DNA of 64,000 nucleotides from Verrucomicrobiota bacterium (GTDB lineage: Bacteria; Verrucomicrobiota; Verrucomicrobiia; Opitutales; UBA953), in NCBI GenBank assembly GCA_026397965.1, contig JAPLTU010000039.1, positions 62,001 to 126,000 of the forward strand, in the 5' to 3' direction. Below, piece by piece: positions 1-10,714 of the stretch; positions within the stretch are counted from its first letter, which is position 1, and every line of letters starts with the position of its first letter. Under the pieces are notes generated by a model, which was not told where the DNA came from, did not search any database, and saw only the letters and a program-made list of their open reading frames with translations. The position numbers and the translations under genes were made by a program.

Positions 1-2
1 GA

Positions 3-1409
3 CCCGAAAAGGTCCGGACCGACGAAGCAACCTGCTTCGCCGCTTCGTTCGACAACATGCGCCTTTCTTTCATGCCCGAAGCGGTCATTCGCCCGGGAGA
101 AGAAGATGATATCGGGATCGTCTTAAAGTTGGCCAACGCGCACCGCGTCCCGGTCACCGTCCGCGGCCGAGGCACCGGCAATACCGGCGCCAGCTCTCCC
201 ATCAAAGGCGGCTGGGTCATCCACCTCGACCATTGGGATAAAATCGAGATCGACCCGATCTCAGCGATGGCAACCGTCCAGCCCGGAGCCATCACGGCAA
301 AAATCAATGACCTTGCAGCTCCGTTCGGTCTCTTCTTTCCGCCCGATCCCTCGTCACTCAAATATTGCAGTATCGGAGGTAATATCGCCACCAATGCCGG
401 CGGTTTACGCGCGGCCAAATACGGCGTTGTCCGCGACCACGTCTATGCGCTGGAAGGCTTTTTACCCACGGGTGAAAAAGTCCGCTGGGCCGCTCCGCTC
501 CGAAAATTCGTGAGCGGCATCAATATCCGCGACCTTTGGATCGGCTCGGAAGGCACCCTGGGCATCATCACCAAAGCCGTGCTTAAGCTGGTTAATAAGC
601 CCTTAGCCCGACGCACGTTCCTGCTCGCCTGTCTTACGGATGAAGGCGCCCTCGAAGCGGCGGCGGAACTAATGGGCCTCCGCATCAACCCTTCCGTATT
701 CGAGTTCCTCGACACGCAAACGGTGGAAGCGGCCGAAAAAATGCGAGCCCGGCGGGTCTTTGCGACCGAAGAATTAAAGGGTAATCCCGCGACCCACGCC
801 CTTCTACTTGTAGAAATCGACGGGCACCCCGCCGCCCTCGCTGACGACGCCATCAAAGTTCGAGCATGGATTAACCGCCACGCCGTCGCTTTCCGCGAAA
901 CCGAAATCGAAAGCGAAGCCGAAGCCTTATGGGATATTCGTCGGACTTGCTCGCAGGCGATGTACTCCTTGGGTAATGCGAAACTCAACGAAGACATCGT
1001 CGTGCCGTTCAAGAGTTATGTCGCCCTCATCCGCTACACCCGTGAAGTGCGCGACCGGACCGGGTTGGCCACGCCCACCTTTGGACATGCCGCCGATGGC
1101 AATTTCCACGTCCACATCATGTACAATCGGGACAATCCCGAACACTGCCGTCTGGCCGAAAAAGCAATCCATGAGGTCATGCAGAAAGTCGTCGAACTCG
1201 GCGGCGCCATTACCGGCGAACACGGTATCGGCATCGCCAAATCGCCTTTCCTTTCCCTGCAACACACGCCCGCGGAGATCCAAGCGATGCGCGCCATCAA
1301 GCTCGCCCTTGACCCCAATGGCATCCTGGCTCCGGGACAGATTTTCGAACCGCTGAACGTCTGGGATTATCGCCCCGTCAAAGTCACGCTGGCTTGGGAT
1401 AAACACTGA
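3..1409 (+). CDS. glcD: FAD-binding oxidase, glycolate oxidase GlcD type (5' end cut off)
   Basis: This flavoprotein oxidises an alpha-hydroxy acid such as glycolate or D-lactate to the keto acid. The reading frame is open from base 3, and the residues before the first ATG at 57 (ending DNMRLSFMPEAVIRP) match the family, so the true start lies left of the window. Visible features are the PCMH FAD-binding fold with the GRGTGNTG loop, the IGGNIATNAGG segment, a C-terminal HAADGNFHVHI metal-binding motif and GEHGIG near the end. A HAD phosphatase starts 5 bases after the stop. Family assignment is secure; the exact substrate is not shown by the sequence. Confidence 0.88.
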   Translation, partial: PEKVRTDEATCFAASFDNMRLSFMPEAVIRPGEEDDIGIVLKLANAHRVPVTVRGRGTGNTGASSPIKGGWVIHLDHWDKIEIDPISAMATVQPGAITAKINDLAAPFGLFFPPDPSSLKYCSIGGNIATNAGGLRAAKYGVVRDHVYALEGFLPTGEKVRWAAPLRKFVSGINIRDLWIGSEGTLGIITKAVLKLVNKPLARRTFLLACLTDEGALEAAAELMGLRINPSVFEFLDTQTVEAAEKMRARRVFATEELKGNPATHALLLVEIDGHPAALADDAIKVRAWINRHAVAFRETEIESEAEALWDIRRTCSQAMYSLGNAKLNEDIVVPFKSYVALIRYTREVRDRTGLATPTFGHAADGNFHVHIMYNRDNPEHCRLAEKAIHEVMQKVVELGGAITGEHGIGIAKSPFLSLQHTPAEIQAMRAIKLALDPNGILAPGQIFEPLNVWDYRPVKVTLAWDKH

Positions 1410-1414
1410 TTTAA

Positions 1415-2080
1415 ATGTCCAAAACTGTCGCTGTCTTTGATTGGGACGGAGTCGTCATTGACTCATCCGTAGCCCATGAACGCTCTTGGGAAGTCCTCGC
1501 CGTGGCCGAACATCTCACGCTCCCCTCCGATCACTTCATCCGCGGTTTCGGTAAACGGAATGAATTCATCATCCCGGAAATCCTGGGTTGGTCGAGAGAT
1601 CCGGCGGAAATCAAAAGGCTCTCCGATAAGAAAGAAGACCTGTATCGGGAAATCGCCCGCCAAGGAAATGTCCGCCTCTTGCCGGGCGTGCGCGAACTGA
1701 CGGCGGCGCTGGGCCAAGCCGGGATTCGATGCGTCATCGGCACCTCCACGCATAAGGCTAATCTCGAACTTTCTTTCGAGTTGTTCGGCATCGGACATTT
1801 GTTCGACGGCGCGATCAGCAGCGAAGATGTCACCCGCGGCAAGCCCGACCCTGAAGTCTTTCTCAAAGCTTGCGCTCTGGGCGCAGGCGAACCGGCTTCG
1901 TCTTTCGTTTTTGAAGACTCGTTCTCCGGAATTCAAGCCGGCCTCGCCGGAGGATTCATCACCGTGGCGCTGGCGACGACCCACACGCGAGCCCAGCTTG
2001 AGCCGATTGGTGCGCATCGCATCCTAAGTGATCTCTCCGAAGTCGACCCGCAATGGCTTGTCCGCGGCCGACTCGATTAA
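1415..2080 (+). CDS. HAD-superfamily hydrolase (phosphoglycolate phosphatase / beta-phosphoglucomutase-like)
   Basis: A 221-residue cytoplasmic phosphatase or phosphomutase. It has all four HAD motifs: the nucleophile pair D9/D11 in FDWDGVVID, T110/S111 in GTST, K143 in RGKPDPEVF, and the acidic pair E167/D168 in FEDSFSGIQAG. The inserted helical cap after motif I puts it in the subfamily that includes phosphoglycolate phosphatase and beta-phosphoglucomutase. It lies 5 bases downstream of a glycolate-oxidase-type gene and its stop is 2 bases before the uvrB start, so the three are probably co-transcribed. If it is a phosphoglycolate phosphatase, its product would feed the upstream oxidase; that is inference. 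No Shine-Dalgarno sequence precedes the ATG. Confidence 0.82.
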   Translation: MSKTVAVFDWDGVVIDSSVAHERSWEVLAVAEHLTLPSDHFIRGFGKRNEFIIPEILGWSRDPAEIKRLSDKKEDLYREIARQGNVRLLPGVRELTAALGQAGIRCVIGTSTHKANLELSFELFGIGHLFDGAISSEDVTRGKPDPEVFLKACALGAGEPASSFVFEDSFSGIQAGLAGGFITVALATTHTRAQLEPIGAHRILSDLSEVDPQWLVRGRLD

Positions 2081-2082
2081 GC

Positions 2083-4068
2083 ATGGAATTCAAATTACAT
2101 TCTTCGTATCGTCCGACGGGCGATCAGCCCACCGCGATTGCCGCCCTAGAGGCGTCCCTCCAAGCCGGCAACGCCCGCCAGACCCTCCTCGGCGTAACGG
2201 GCTCCGGCAAGACCTTCACGATGGCCAATCTGATTGCGAGCCAGCAACGGCCAGCCCTGATCATTTCGCATAATAAGACCTTAGCCGCCCAGCTCTATTC
2301 CGAATTCAAGAATTTCTTTCCCGAGAACGCCGTCGAATATTTCGTCAGTTATTATGACTATTATCAGCCGGAGGCTTACGTCCCGCAAACGGACACCTTC
2401 ATCGAAAAAGATTCGGCAATCAACGAAGACATCGAGCGGCTCCGCATCAGCGCCAGCAGCGCCTTGCTTTCGCGGCGCGACGTTATCGTCATCGCTTCGG
2501 TTTCCTGCATTTATGGCCTAGGTTCGCCGGAAGACTTCATGGCAATGATGGTGCCCCTGAAGGTCGGCATGACCCTACGGCGCGACGAACTACTGACGAA
2601 GATGGTGAATAATCAATACTCCCGGAATGATGCGATCCTGGAGCGCTGTTCCTTCCGGGCTCGCGGCGAAACCATCGACGTCTGGCCCGCCTACATGGAA
2701 TCCGCGGTACGCCTGGAGTTCTGGGGCGATACGCTGGAAGCCATCCGGGAACTAGATCCGGTGAGCGTGAAGCCGGGGAAATCCTTGGAGATGTTTGATC
2801 TTTATCCGGCCAACCAATATGTCACGGCACCCGGACGCGTCAAAACCGCCGCCGCCGCGATTCGTGCCGAACTTGAAGAACGCGTGGATTTTTTCGAAAA
2901 GAACAACCGGTTGGTCGAAGCCCAGCGTATCCGGATGCGCGTCGAACACGATTTGGAGATGTTGCGGGAGACCGGCTTCTGCTCCGGAGTGGAAAACTAC
3001 TCTCTCCACATGTCAGGGCGTAAGGCGGGCGAACGCCCCTGCTGCTTGCTCGACTTCTTCCCCAAAGACCGGCTGGTTTTCATCGATGAAAGCCACGTCT
3101 CGGTCTCCCAGATTCGCGGCATGTATCACGGCGACCGGGCACGCAAAGAACGGCTGGTGGACTTCGGCTTCCGCCTGCCCTCTGCCCTGGAGAATCGGCC
3201 CTTGATGCCGGATGAATTTGATGCCGTGACGGAGCAGATCGTCTACGTATCGGCGACCCCGGCGCCCCATGAATATGCGGTATCCTCGGTCATCGCCGAA
3301 CAAGTCATCCGGCCGACGGGGCTACTGGATCCTATCATGGAAGTGCGCCCCATCGCCGGCCAAGTCGAAGATATCATCGGCGAAGCCAAAACCGTCGCAG
3401 CCAAAGGTTTTCGCACCCTCGTCACCACGTTGACTAAGCGGATGTCGGAAGAACTTTCCAACTTCATGCGCGATAGCGGATTAAAAGTGGAATACCTCCA
3501 CTCTGACATCGATGCCATCGAACGCGTCGAAATTCTTCGGCGCCTGCGGGCGGGACAATTTGACGTCCTTGTCGGTGTCAACTTACTTCGAGAAGGCCTC
3601 GACCTTCCCGAAGTCGCCCTAGTCGGCATCCTTGATGCGGATAAAGAAGGGTTCCTGCGCAGCGAAACGAGCCTCATTCAGACTTCGGGACGAGCGGCAC
3701 GTCACGTCGACGGCAAAGTCCTCCTCTACGCCGACGTGATGACGAAGTCCCTTACCCGCGCCATGACGATTTGCGCTGACCGTCGAAAACGCCAAGAAGC
3801 CTATAATCTTAAACACGGCATCACGCCGAAAGGCACGATGCGACCGATCGAGGAAAGTTTGGTGGATGAAGCAGCGGAAGACGTCTTGGCGGTCGCCGAA
3901 GGTACCGATGACCGCGATATCGCGCGAGTGCTCTCGGATCTGGAATCCGAAATGCTCACGGCAGCCGATGAACTGCAATTCGAGCGAGCGGCCGTCTTGC
4001 GTGATCAGATCGAATCGCTTCGCACCGGGAAGCCCGCGCCAGCCAAACGTCGCAAAAGCCGACGCTGA
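2083..4068 (+). CDS. uvrB: UvrABC excinuclease subunit B
   Basis: Damage-verifying helicase-like subunit of nucleotide excision repair: it loads onto DNA with UvrA and recruits UvrC for incision. 661 residues, normal for the family. Residues seen are Walker A GVTGSGKT (37-44), the DNA-clamping beta-hairpin YYDYYQPEAY (about 90-99), the DESH Walker B, helicase motifs V/VI near TSGRAAR, and a C-terminal UVR motif for UvrC. The start at 2083 (MEFKLHS) is chosen over an in-frame ATG at 2053 because the family begins here and 2053 would lie inside the HAD gene. It ends base-to-base against mutL on the opposite strand, with no visible terminator between them. Confidence 0.97.
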   Translation: MEFKLHSSYRPTGDQPTAIAALEASLQAGNARQTLLGVTGSGKTFTMANLIASQQRPALIISHNKTLAAQLYSEFKNFFPENAVEYFVSYYDYYQPEAYVPQTDTFIEKDSAINEDIERLRISASSALLSRRDVIVIASVSCIYGLGSPEDFMAMMVPLKVGMTLRRDELLTKMVNNQYSRNDAILERCSFRARGETIDVWPAYMESAVRLEFWGDTLEAIRELDPVSVKPGKSLEMFDLYPANQYVTAPGRVKTAAAAIRAELEERVDFFEKNNRLVEAQRIRMRVEHDLEMLRETGFCSGVENYSLHMSGRKAGERPCCLLDFFPKDRLVFIDESHVSVSQIRGMYHGDRARKERLVDFGFRLPSALENRPLMPDEFDAVTEQIVYVSATPAPHEYAVSSVIAEQVIRPTGLLDPIMEVRPIAGQVEDIIGEAKTVAAKGFRTLVTTLTKRMSEELSNFMRDSGLKVEYLHSDIDAIERVEILRRLRAGQFDVLVGVNLLREGLDLPEVALVGILDADKEGFLRSETSLIQTSGRAARHVDGKVLLYADVMTKSLTRAMTICADRRKRQEAYNLKHGITPKGTMRPIEESLVDEAAEDVLAVAEGTDDRDIARVLSDLESEMLTAADELQFERAAVLRDQIESLRTGKPAPAKRRKSRR

Positions 4069-5802
4069 TTAGACCAAGCGCCGGGTGAGATCGGCGTCGG
4101 TCCATTCGATATAAGTTCGGTGCCCACGCGGACAAGTGCCCGGTTGCGTCGTCGCAAAAAGCGCCTGCACGAGCTTGGCCAATTCCAAATCAGAGAGCCC
4201 GTCCCCCTTACGGCGAGCCCGCTGGATGGCCAATTTGGCCAAAGCATCATAGGCCAGCGCGGGCTTTCCGAAATCCCCTTCCCGTCGGGCCATCTCGGCC
4301 AACATATCACGGATGAATCCTAGGCAATCTTCCGGCGCCAACCATGCGGGCAGCGCCGCGATGCGCCAAAAGTTTCTGCCAAATTCCTCGAATGCAAATC
4401 CGGCCTTAGTAATCAACGCCATTTGCTCTTTTAAAACTGCCGCAGGCAAGGGTTCTAATTCGATATTAAGCGGCACCAGCAAAGTTTGGGCGACAGATTC
4501 TTGCCGGGAGAACTGCGTTAGGATCGACTCGTAAAGAATGCGCTGGTGCGCGGCGCCCAAGTCAAGGATCGCCAGCCCGGTTGGCGTCTCGAAGACCGCA
4601 CGCTCCGCGCGCAACCTTGCCAATAAGCGCCAGCCCAGCCGAACCGCTGGTGCGTGGTTTGATACGTTCGCAGGACGTCCAGCTTCCGTCGGCGGACTAC
4701 TCGCCACCGAAGGAACATAAGCCGGACCTGCCATCGCAAGTGGCGACCTTTCGACCAAATAAGCGGAGGGCGTCACCGCCGGGATCGTCTGGACGGGCAA
4801 ACCGTCACCACCGCTTGATCGCAAGACGGCCAAGACTGATTCGATTAGGAAGTTTCGCACCTTCGCCTCATCCCGGAAGCGCACTTCGCGCTTCGCCGGA
4901 TGAACATTAACGTCGACCCAAGCGGGATCGATCTCGAGAAATGCAAACGCCAACGGATACCTACCCTTCGGAATCAACGTGTGATAACTCTCCGTCAAGG
5001 CATAGGACATCGTCCGGCTATCTACGGGACGTCCATTCACGACCGTAATCAGATCTTGCCGGGTACCGCGGCTTACCCCAGGTTTTCCTAACAGTCCGGT
5101 CAGCCTCATGCCAGGGCGCTCAAACGTCGGCATGATTGTGACCTCTTCCGCCACCTGTCGTCCCCAGATTTCCCGAACCCGCTCGAGCAAAGGTGCATTA
5201 CCCGGGGAACGGAAAATCTCCCGTCCGTCTTCCCGCAGCAGGAAACCGACTTCGGGGTGAGCGACGGCATAAAGCCGCACCAGCCTGACGATATGGGCGG
5301 CCTCGGTCTCATCGGACTTAAGAAACTTAAGCCGGGCCGGCACCGGATGAAATAAGTTTGCGACCTCTATGCGCGTGCCTGGCGCCATCCCATGATCCTT
5401 GCAATGCACCAGCTTGCCACCGATCACCAAAATTTCCGTACCTGCCGCCGCATCGGACGGACGGGTCTGCATCGTAAAACGCGCCACGCTCGCAATCGAA
5501 GGCAGGGCTTCTCCGCGGAAACCAAAGGTCGCAATCCGATCAAGGTCCGACGCCATACAAATTTTGCTCGTGGCGTGCCGCTCCAAACTCAAGACAGCTT
5601 GATCGGAAGTCATCCCCTTGCCGTCATCCTCGACAATCATCAAAGCCTTTCCGCCGCGGGAAAAATCTACGACGACACGCGTGGCCGCGGCATCCAAAGC
5701 GTTCTCTAAAAGTTCCTTGATGACCGCCGCCGGCCGTTCGACGACCTCTCCCGCGGCGATTTGATTCGCCACGGTAACATCAAGTATTCGGATGATTGAC
5801 AT
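4069..5802 (-). CDS. mutL: DNA mismatch repair protein MutL, with degenerate endonuclease site
   Basis: GHKL ATPase that couples MutS mismatch recognition to strand removal. 577 residues from the family-like start MSIIRILD; an upstream in-frame start at 5838 is not favoured. The N-terminal ATPase is intact: IAAGEVVERP, E30 in the KELLENALDA box, DDGKGM (59-64) and the GFRGEAL box. The C-terminal dimerisation domain is present, but the latent-endonuclease motif that normally reads DQHA(x)2E(x)4E is DLGAAHQRILYE (414-425), and the usual CPHGRP is CPRGHR (557-562). Endonuclease function is therefore doubtful. It converges directly on uvrB and has a non-Shine-Dalgarno start. Confidence 0.95.
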   Translation of the reverse strand: MSIIRILDVTVANQIAAGEVVERPAAVIKELLENALDAAATRVVVDFSRGGKALMIVEDDGKGMTSDQAVLSLERHATSKICMASDLDRIATFGFRGEALPSIASVARFTMQTRPSDAAAGTEILVIGGKLVHCKDHGMAPGTRIEVANLFHPVPARLKFLKSDETEAAHIVRLVRLYAVAHPEVGFLLREDGREIFRSPGNAPLLERVREIWGRQVAEEVTIMPTFERPGMRLTGLLGKPGVSRGTRQDLITVVNGRPVDSRTMSYALTESYHTLIPKGRYPLAFAFLEIDPAWVDVNVHPAKREVRFRDEAKVRNFLIESVLAVLRSSGGDGLPVQTIPAVTPSAYLVERSPLAMAGPAYVPSVASSPPTEAGRPANVSNHAPAVRLGWRLLARLRAERAVFETPTGLAILDLGAAHQRILYESILTQFSRQESVAQTLLVPLNIELEPLPAAVLKEQMALITKAGFAFEEFGRNFWRIAALPAWLAPEDCLGFIRDMLAEMARREGDFGKPALAYDALAKLAIQRARRKGDGLSDLELAKLVQALFATTQPGTCPRGHRTYIEWTDADLTRRLV

Positions 5803-5985
5803 GCCTATGTTGCTTAAGCGCCAGGAGTCCAAACGCACGCCTCAGGAGCTTGGGTCAAATCGTGAAGGGTGCCGGAATGGCCAAAAGACATTCCCTGAGA
5901 TTTATCCCATCACCCCTTCCCTGCAAGTCGAAGGGTTATAAAGAGTCTTTGTTGCACCCCGCCAGCGAATCACAAAGGTGCTGAC

Positions 5986-8001
<2,016 letters not shown>

Positions 8002-8057
8002 GGCAAAAGCAATCCGTTCTTGCCCGTCAAACTGGACGCTAGATTATCACCCGAACC

Positions 8058-9806
8058 ATGGCGGCCGACCCAAACTACGTCTACGGACAGAACCAGCAGT
8101 CGCGCTCCAGCAGTCGCCTATTCCTGGGCCTCATCATCGTTGATTTATTTGGCTATAAAGACCGTAAATATCGCATCGCCTGGGGAAGGTTCTTTCTGCT
8201 CCTACCCTTTTTCCTCTTGGCGCTATGGGTTCTCAGCGCCGAAACCTACTACTTCAGTCAAAAATACATGAGCGGTATCGCGACCACCCGTCGGGGCGAC
8301 ATGTACCTTTACTACCCGGATACGATCACCGAACGTTGCCGTAATTTCTTCAAGTCAAAGGCTCAGATTAAAATTGATGAGCGCGCCAAGTTGGCCAGCC
8401 GTATCGATGGCTACGGCAAGGACGCTCACCTCCGACGCAAAGGAGAATACTACGTGATCATCGCCAAGGCTGCCCTCGAGCGTCAGGATTACGCGGAGTT
8501 CGCTAAATACATCGGGACAGGCGCCAGCATGACGCCGACTAACCTGGAAGCGCAAAGAATGTGCGCGGATTTATTCTTCGCTTTTGGCCGCCCGCTGGAC
8601 GCTTACCAGATACTTGAAGATTCCCTCGATTTCGCCAAGCAAAGCCGCGAACATTTTCGGGTCTACCTTTACCGGTGCTTCATGTTCGATCAGGACAAAC
8701 GCATCATCGACTGCGCTAATAAATACGCTAACGACCCCGGCTTGGATGAAAATATCCGCAGCGATCTGCGCATCGCCCAAGCCCAAGCGAACTTCCTCCG
8801 CGGAGATTACTCCGAGACCCTTAATCTTATTCGCTTAAATCGGTTAGACCGCACCGCCGAAGGCTATCTACTCAACTGTCAGGTGATATGGGAAAACGGT
8901 GATCATAATGCCGCCTTAGAACTCCTGAACTCGGCCCTGCGTTCCTATCCCTCCGCCAACCGCTTGCTGGAAATGAAAGCCCGCTGGTTGAAAGAATCGG
9001 GCAATCTGGATGGCGCCAGAGACTGCCTCGATCTCCTCTCAATTAATGATCCGACCAAATTCGCTCCTGTCATTCAGACGTTATACCTCCTACCAGGCGA
9101 AGGTTTAAAAAAGAAACGCGAAGAATTGATTGCCCGAGTTATCGCGAAGTTTTCCAAGGAAGAACAGGCGATGCTCGACCTCAGCCGCTACGGCAATGAC
9201 ACCGTCGACCCCCTCCTGACCGAGCGCATCATGAAAATAGCGGATGAACAGCGCTTTCCTAATCGCATCCGCTTCACGCTTGTCCACGTCGAGTGCCTGA
9301 TCAACGCCGGTCGCGCCCGGGAAACAATCCTCATTGTCGATGATCTTTATAAGCGGGCCGAACGCGAACAGTGGGTACCCGAAACGTTGATCGCCTTCGA
9401 AGCCCTCCGCACCATCGCCTACTTCAACGACAATCAGCCAGAAATCGGCTCGATCAACTTGCAGAAGCTGATGACGAATAAAAATATTCCGCCCCAGCTT
9501 TTGGTCTCCGCCAGCCGCAAACTGATTGCGGCGCAACACTTCGACGAAGCTAATAATGTCTTAATCCAGGCCCACTTACTCAATGAAAGCAACCAGGCTG
9601 TGCTGATGCAGATTGTCCGCTTCAAAATCGCTAATCCGCGTATCTCCAACGACCTTGAGGTCTATCTACGTCGCCTGATGAGTACCCGGCGGCCACCCAA
9701 GGATCTACTCGAGGTCGCCCTGCGACGCCTAGGCTCGGACAGCTATCTGTATTCTTCAAACCGGATCGAACTGCTTAAAGACATCGAAGCGATGCTTAAG
9801 CAGTAG
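8058..9806 (+). CDS. Membrane-anchored TPR-like protein of unknown function
   Basis: 582 residues that I cannot assign to a named family. One strong hydrophobic segment (about residues 45-63, FFLLLPFFLLALW) follows a basic N-terminal stretch. The rest is helical, with repeated degenerate TPR-like hairpins such as LEAQRMCADLFFAFGRPLDAY, DYSETLNLI and DHNAALELLNSALRSYP. This suggests an inner-membrane protein with a large soluble repeat domain acting as a scaffold; the side of the membrane is unclear. It follows the YyaL-like gene by 56 bases and overlaps apbE tail-to-tail by 11 bases. No signal peptidase site or catalytic motif is visible. Confidence 0.7.
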   Translation: MAADPNYVYGQNQQSRSSSRLFLGLIIVDLFGYKDRKYRIAWGRFFLLLPFFLLALWVLSAETYYFSQKYMSGIATTRRGDMYLYYPDTITERCRNFFKSKAQIKIDERAKLASRIDGYGKDAHLRRKGEYYVIIAKAALERQDYAEFAKYIGTGASMTPTNLEAQRMCADLFFAFGRPLDAYQILEDSLDFAKQSREHFRVYLYRCFMFDQDKRIIDCANKYANDPGLDENIRSDLRIAQAQANFLRGDYSETLNLIRLNRLDRTAEGYLLNCQVIWENGDHNAALELLNSALRSYPSANRLLEMKARWLKESGNLDGARDCLDLLSINDPTKFAPVIQTLYLLPGEGLKKKREELIARVIAKFSKEEQAMLDLSRYGNDTVDPLLTERIMKIADEQRFPNRIRFTLVHVECLINAGRARETILIVDDLYKRAEREQWVPETLIAFEALRTIAYFNDNQPEIGSINLQKLMTNKNIPPQLLVSASRKLIAAQHFDEANNVLIQAHLLNESNQAVLMQIVRFKIANPRISNDLEVYLRRLMSTRRPPKDLLEVALRRLGSDSYLYSSNRIELLKDIEAMLKQ

Positions 9807-10710
9807 TCGCCGGATTTTCCGACCGGTCCGTCACTTCGAAATAAGTGATCGAACCTAAGCGAGAGTCATCGGGTAGCCAGGCGCCTCGGCTGCATCCGCG
9901 ATTCAGCAATTCCTCCAGCTCCGCTCCACTCAACACCGCGGCGGCCATCGCCAATCCCTCGGCCTCCATGGCTGAATTCGCAATCGCCCTCACCGGCGAA
10001 CTTAATTGAACCGCCAAGCCGGTGCGGGGATCGACCAAGTTGCCGTGGCGATCCTGCGTGGACTTACTGGCGAAAGCAAAACGGCAGAGTTTAATCTCGG
10101 AACGCGGGCCGACGCCGATTCTCCAGCCTGAACTATCGCCCGGCGGGTCGAGGGCGAGCGTGACACTCCCGGAAGCCATGAGTAAGGCACGATGAATGCC
10201 CCAATTGCTTTCCAGCATGTCGGCCATCCGGTCCAAGGCATAACCCCGGGTGATGGCACCGAAGTCGACCGCCGCGCCGGCCTTGACGCACGTCAGCTCA
10301 CAGCCTTCGAGTTTAAATTTGCCGTCACGGGTCGCGTTGACGACCTGTCCCCATTCGGCGTCGTCTTGGTTGAACGGGAGCTCGCCACGCTTACTCCAGT
10401 ATTTGAAAAGGTTCCCGGCGGTGACATTGAAAGCTCCGGCCGACTCCTCGCCCATCGTTTCACTAAAACCCCAAAGCGCTCGGATATGATCCGAGGCGGC
10501 TACCATGGCTCCCTCTGGCATGGAGTTGATGGAGGCAACCGGCCCGCTGTCGTGCCTTAAGTCCGTCTGGAAATCCAAGTCATCCAGCAGCTGAAAGATC
10601 GCCTCGGCGGCATTCCGCGCGTAGACCGCATCCTCATCGGCGATGCGAATCCAAAAGCGACATTGCAACGCTTCGTGGGAAAAATTGTGAATCGTGGGGC
10701 CGGCACTCAT
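9796..10710 (-). CDS. apbE: ApbE-family FAD:protein FMN transferase (divergent)
   Basis: Likely transfers FMN from FAD to Ser/Thr of target proteins such as Rnf/Nqr subunits, or is a divergent relative. 304 residues from the start at 10710; an in-frame start at 10752 would overlap the upstream gene. Recognisable segments are DFGAITRGYALD (family consensus DxGGxxKGxxxD) and DPRTG, the Mg/FAD-binding C-terminal signature. The expected glycine pair and lysine in the first motif are replaced by GA and R, and no lipoprotein signal is seen, unlike most periplasmic ApbE proteins. Last gene of a five-gene minus-strand block, 4 bases after the Agl23-like gene. Family likely; activity uncertain. Confidence 0.72.
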   Translation of the reverse strand: MSAGPTIHNFSHEALQCRFWIRIADEDAVYARNAAEAIFQLLDDLDFQTDLRHDSGPVASINSMPEGAMVAASDHIRALWGFSETMGEESAGAFNVTAGNLFKYWSKRGELPFNQDDAEWGQVVNATRDGKFKLEGCELTCVKAGAAVDFGAITRGYALDRMADMLESNWGIHRALLMASGSVTLALDPPGDSSGWRIGVGPRSEIKLCRFAFASKSTQDRHGNLVDPRTGLAVQLSSPVRAIANSAMEAEGLAMAAAVLSGAELEELLNRGCSRGAWLPDDSRLGSITYFEVTDRSENPATTA

Positions 10711-10714
10711 AAGG

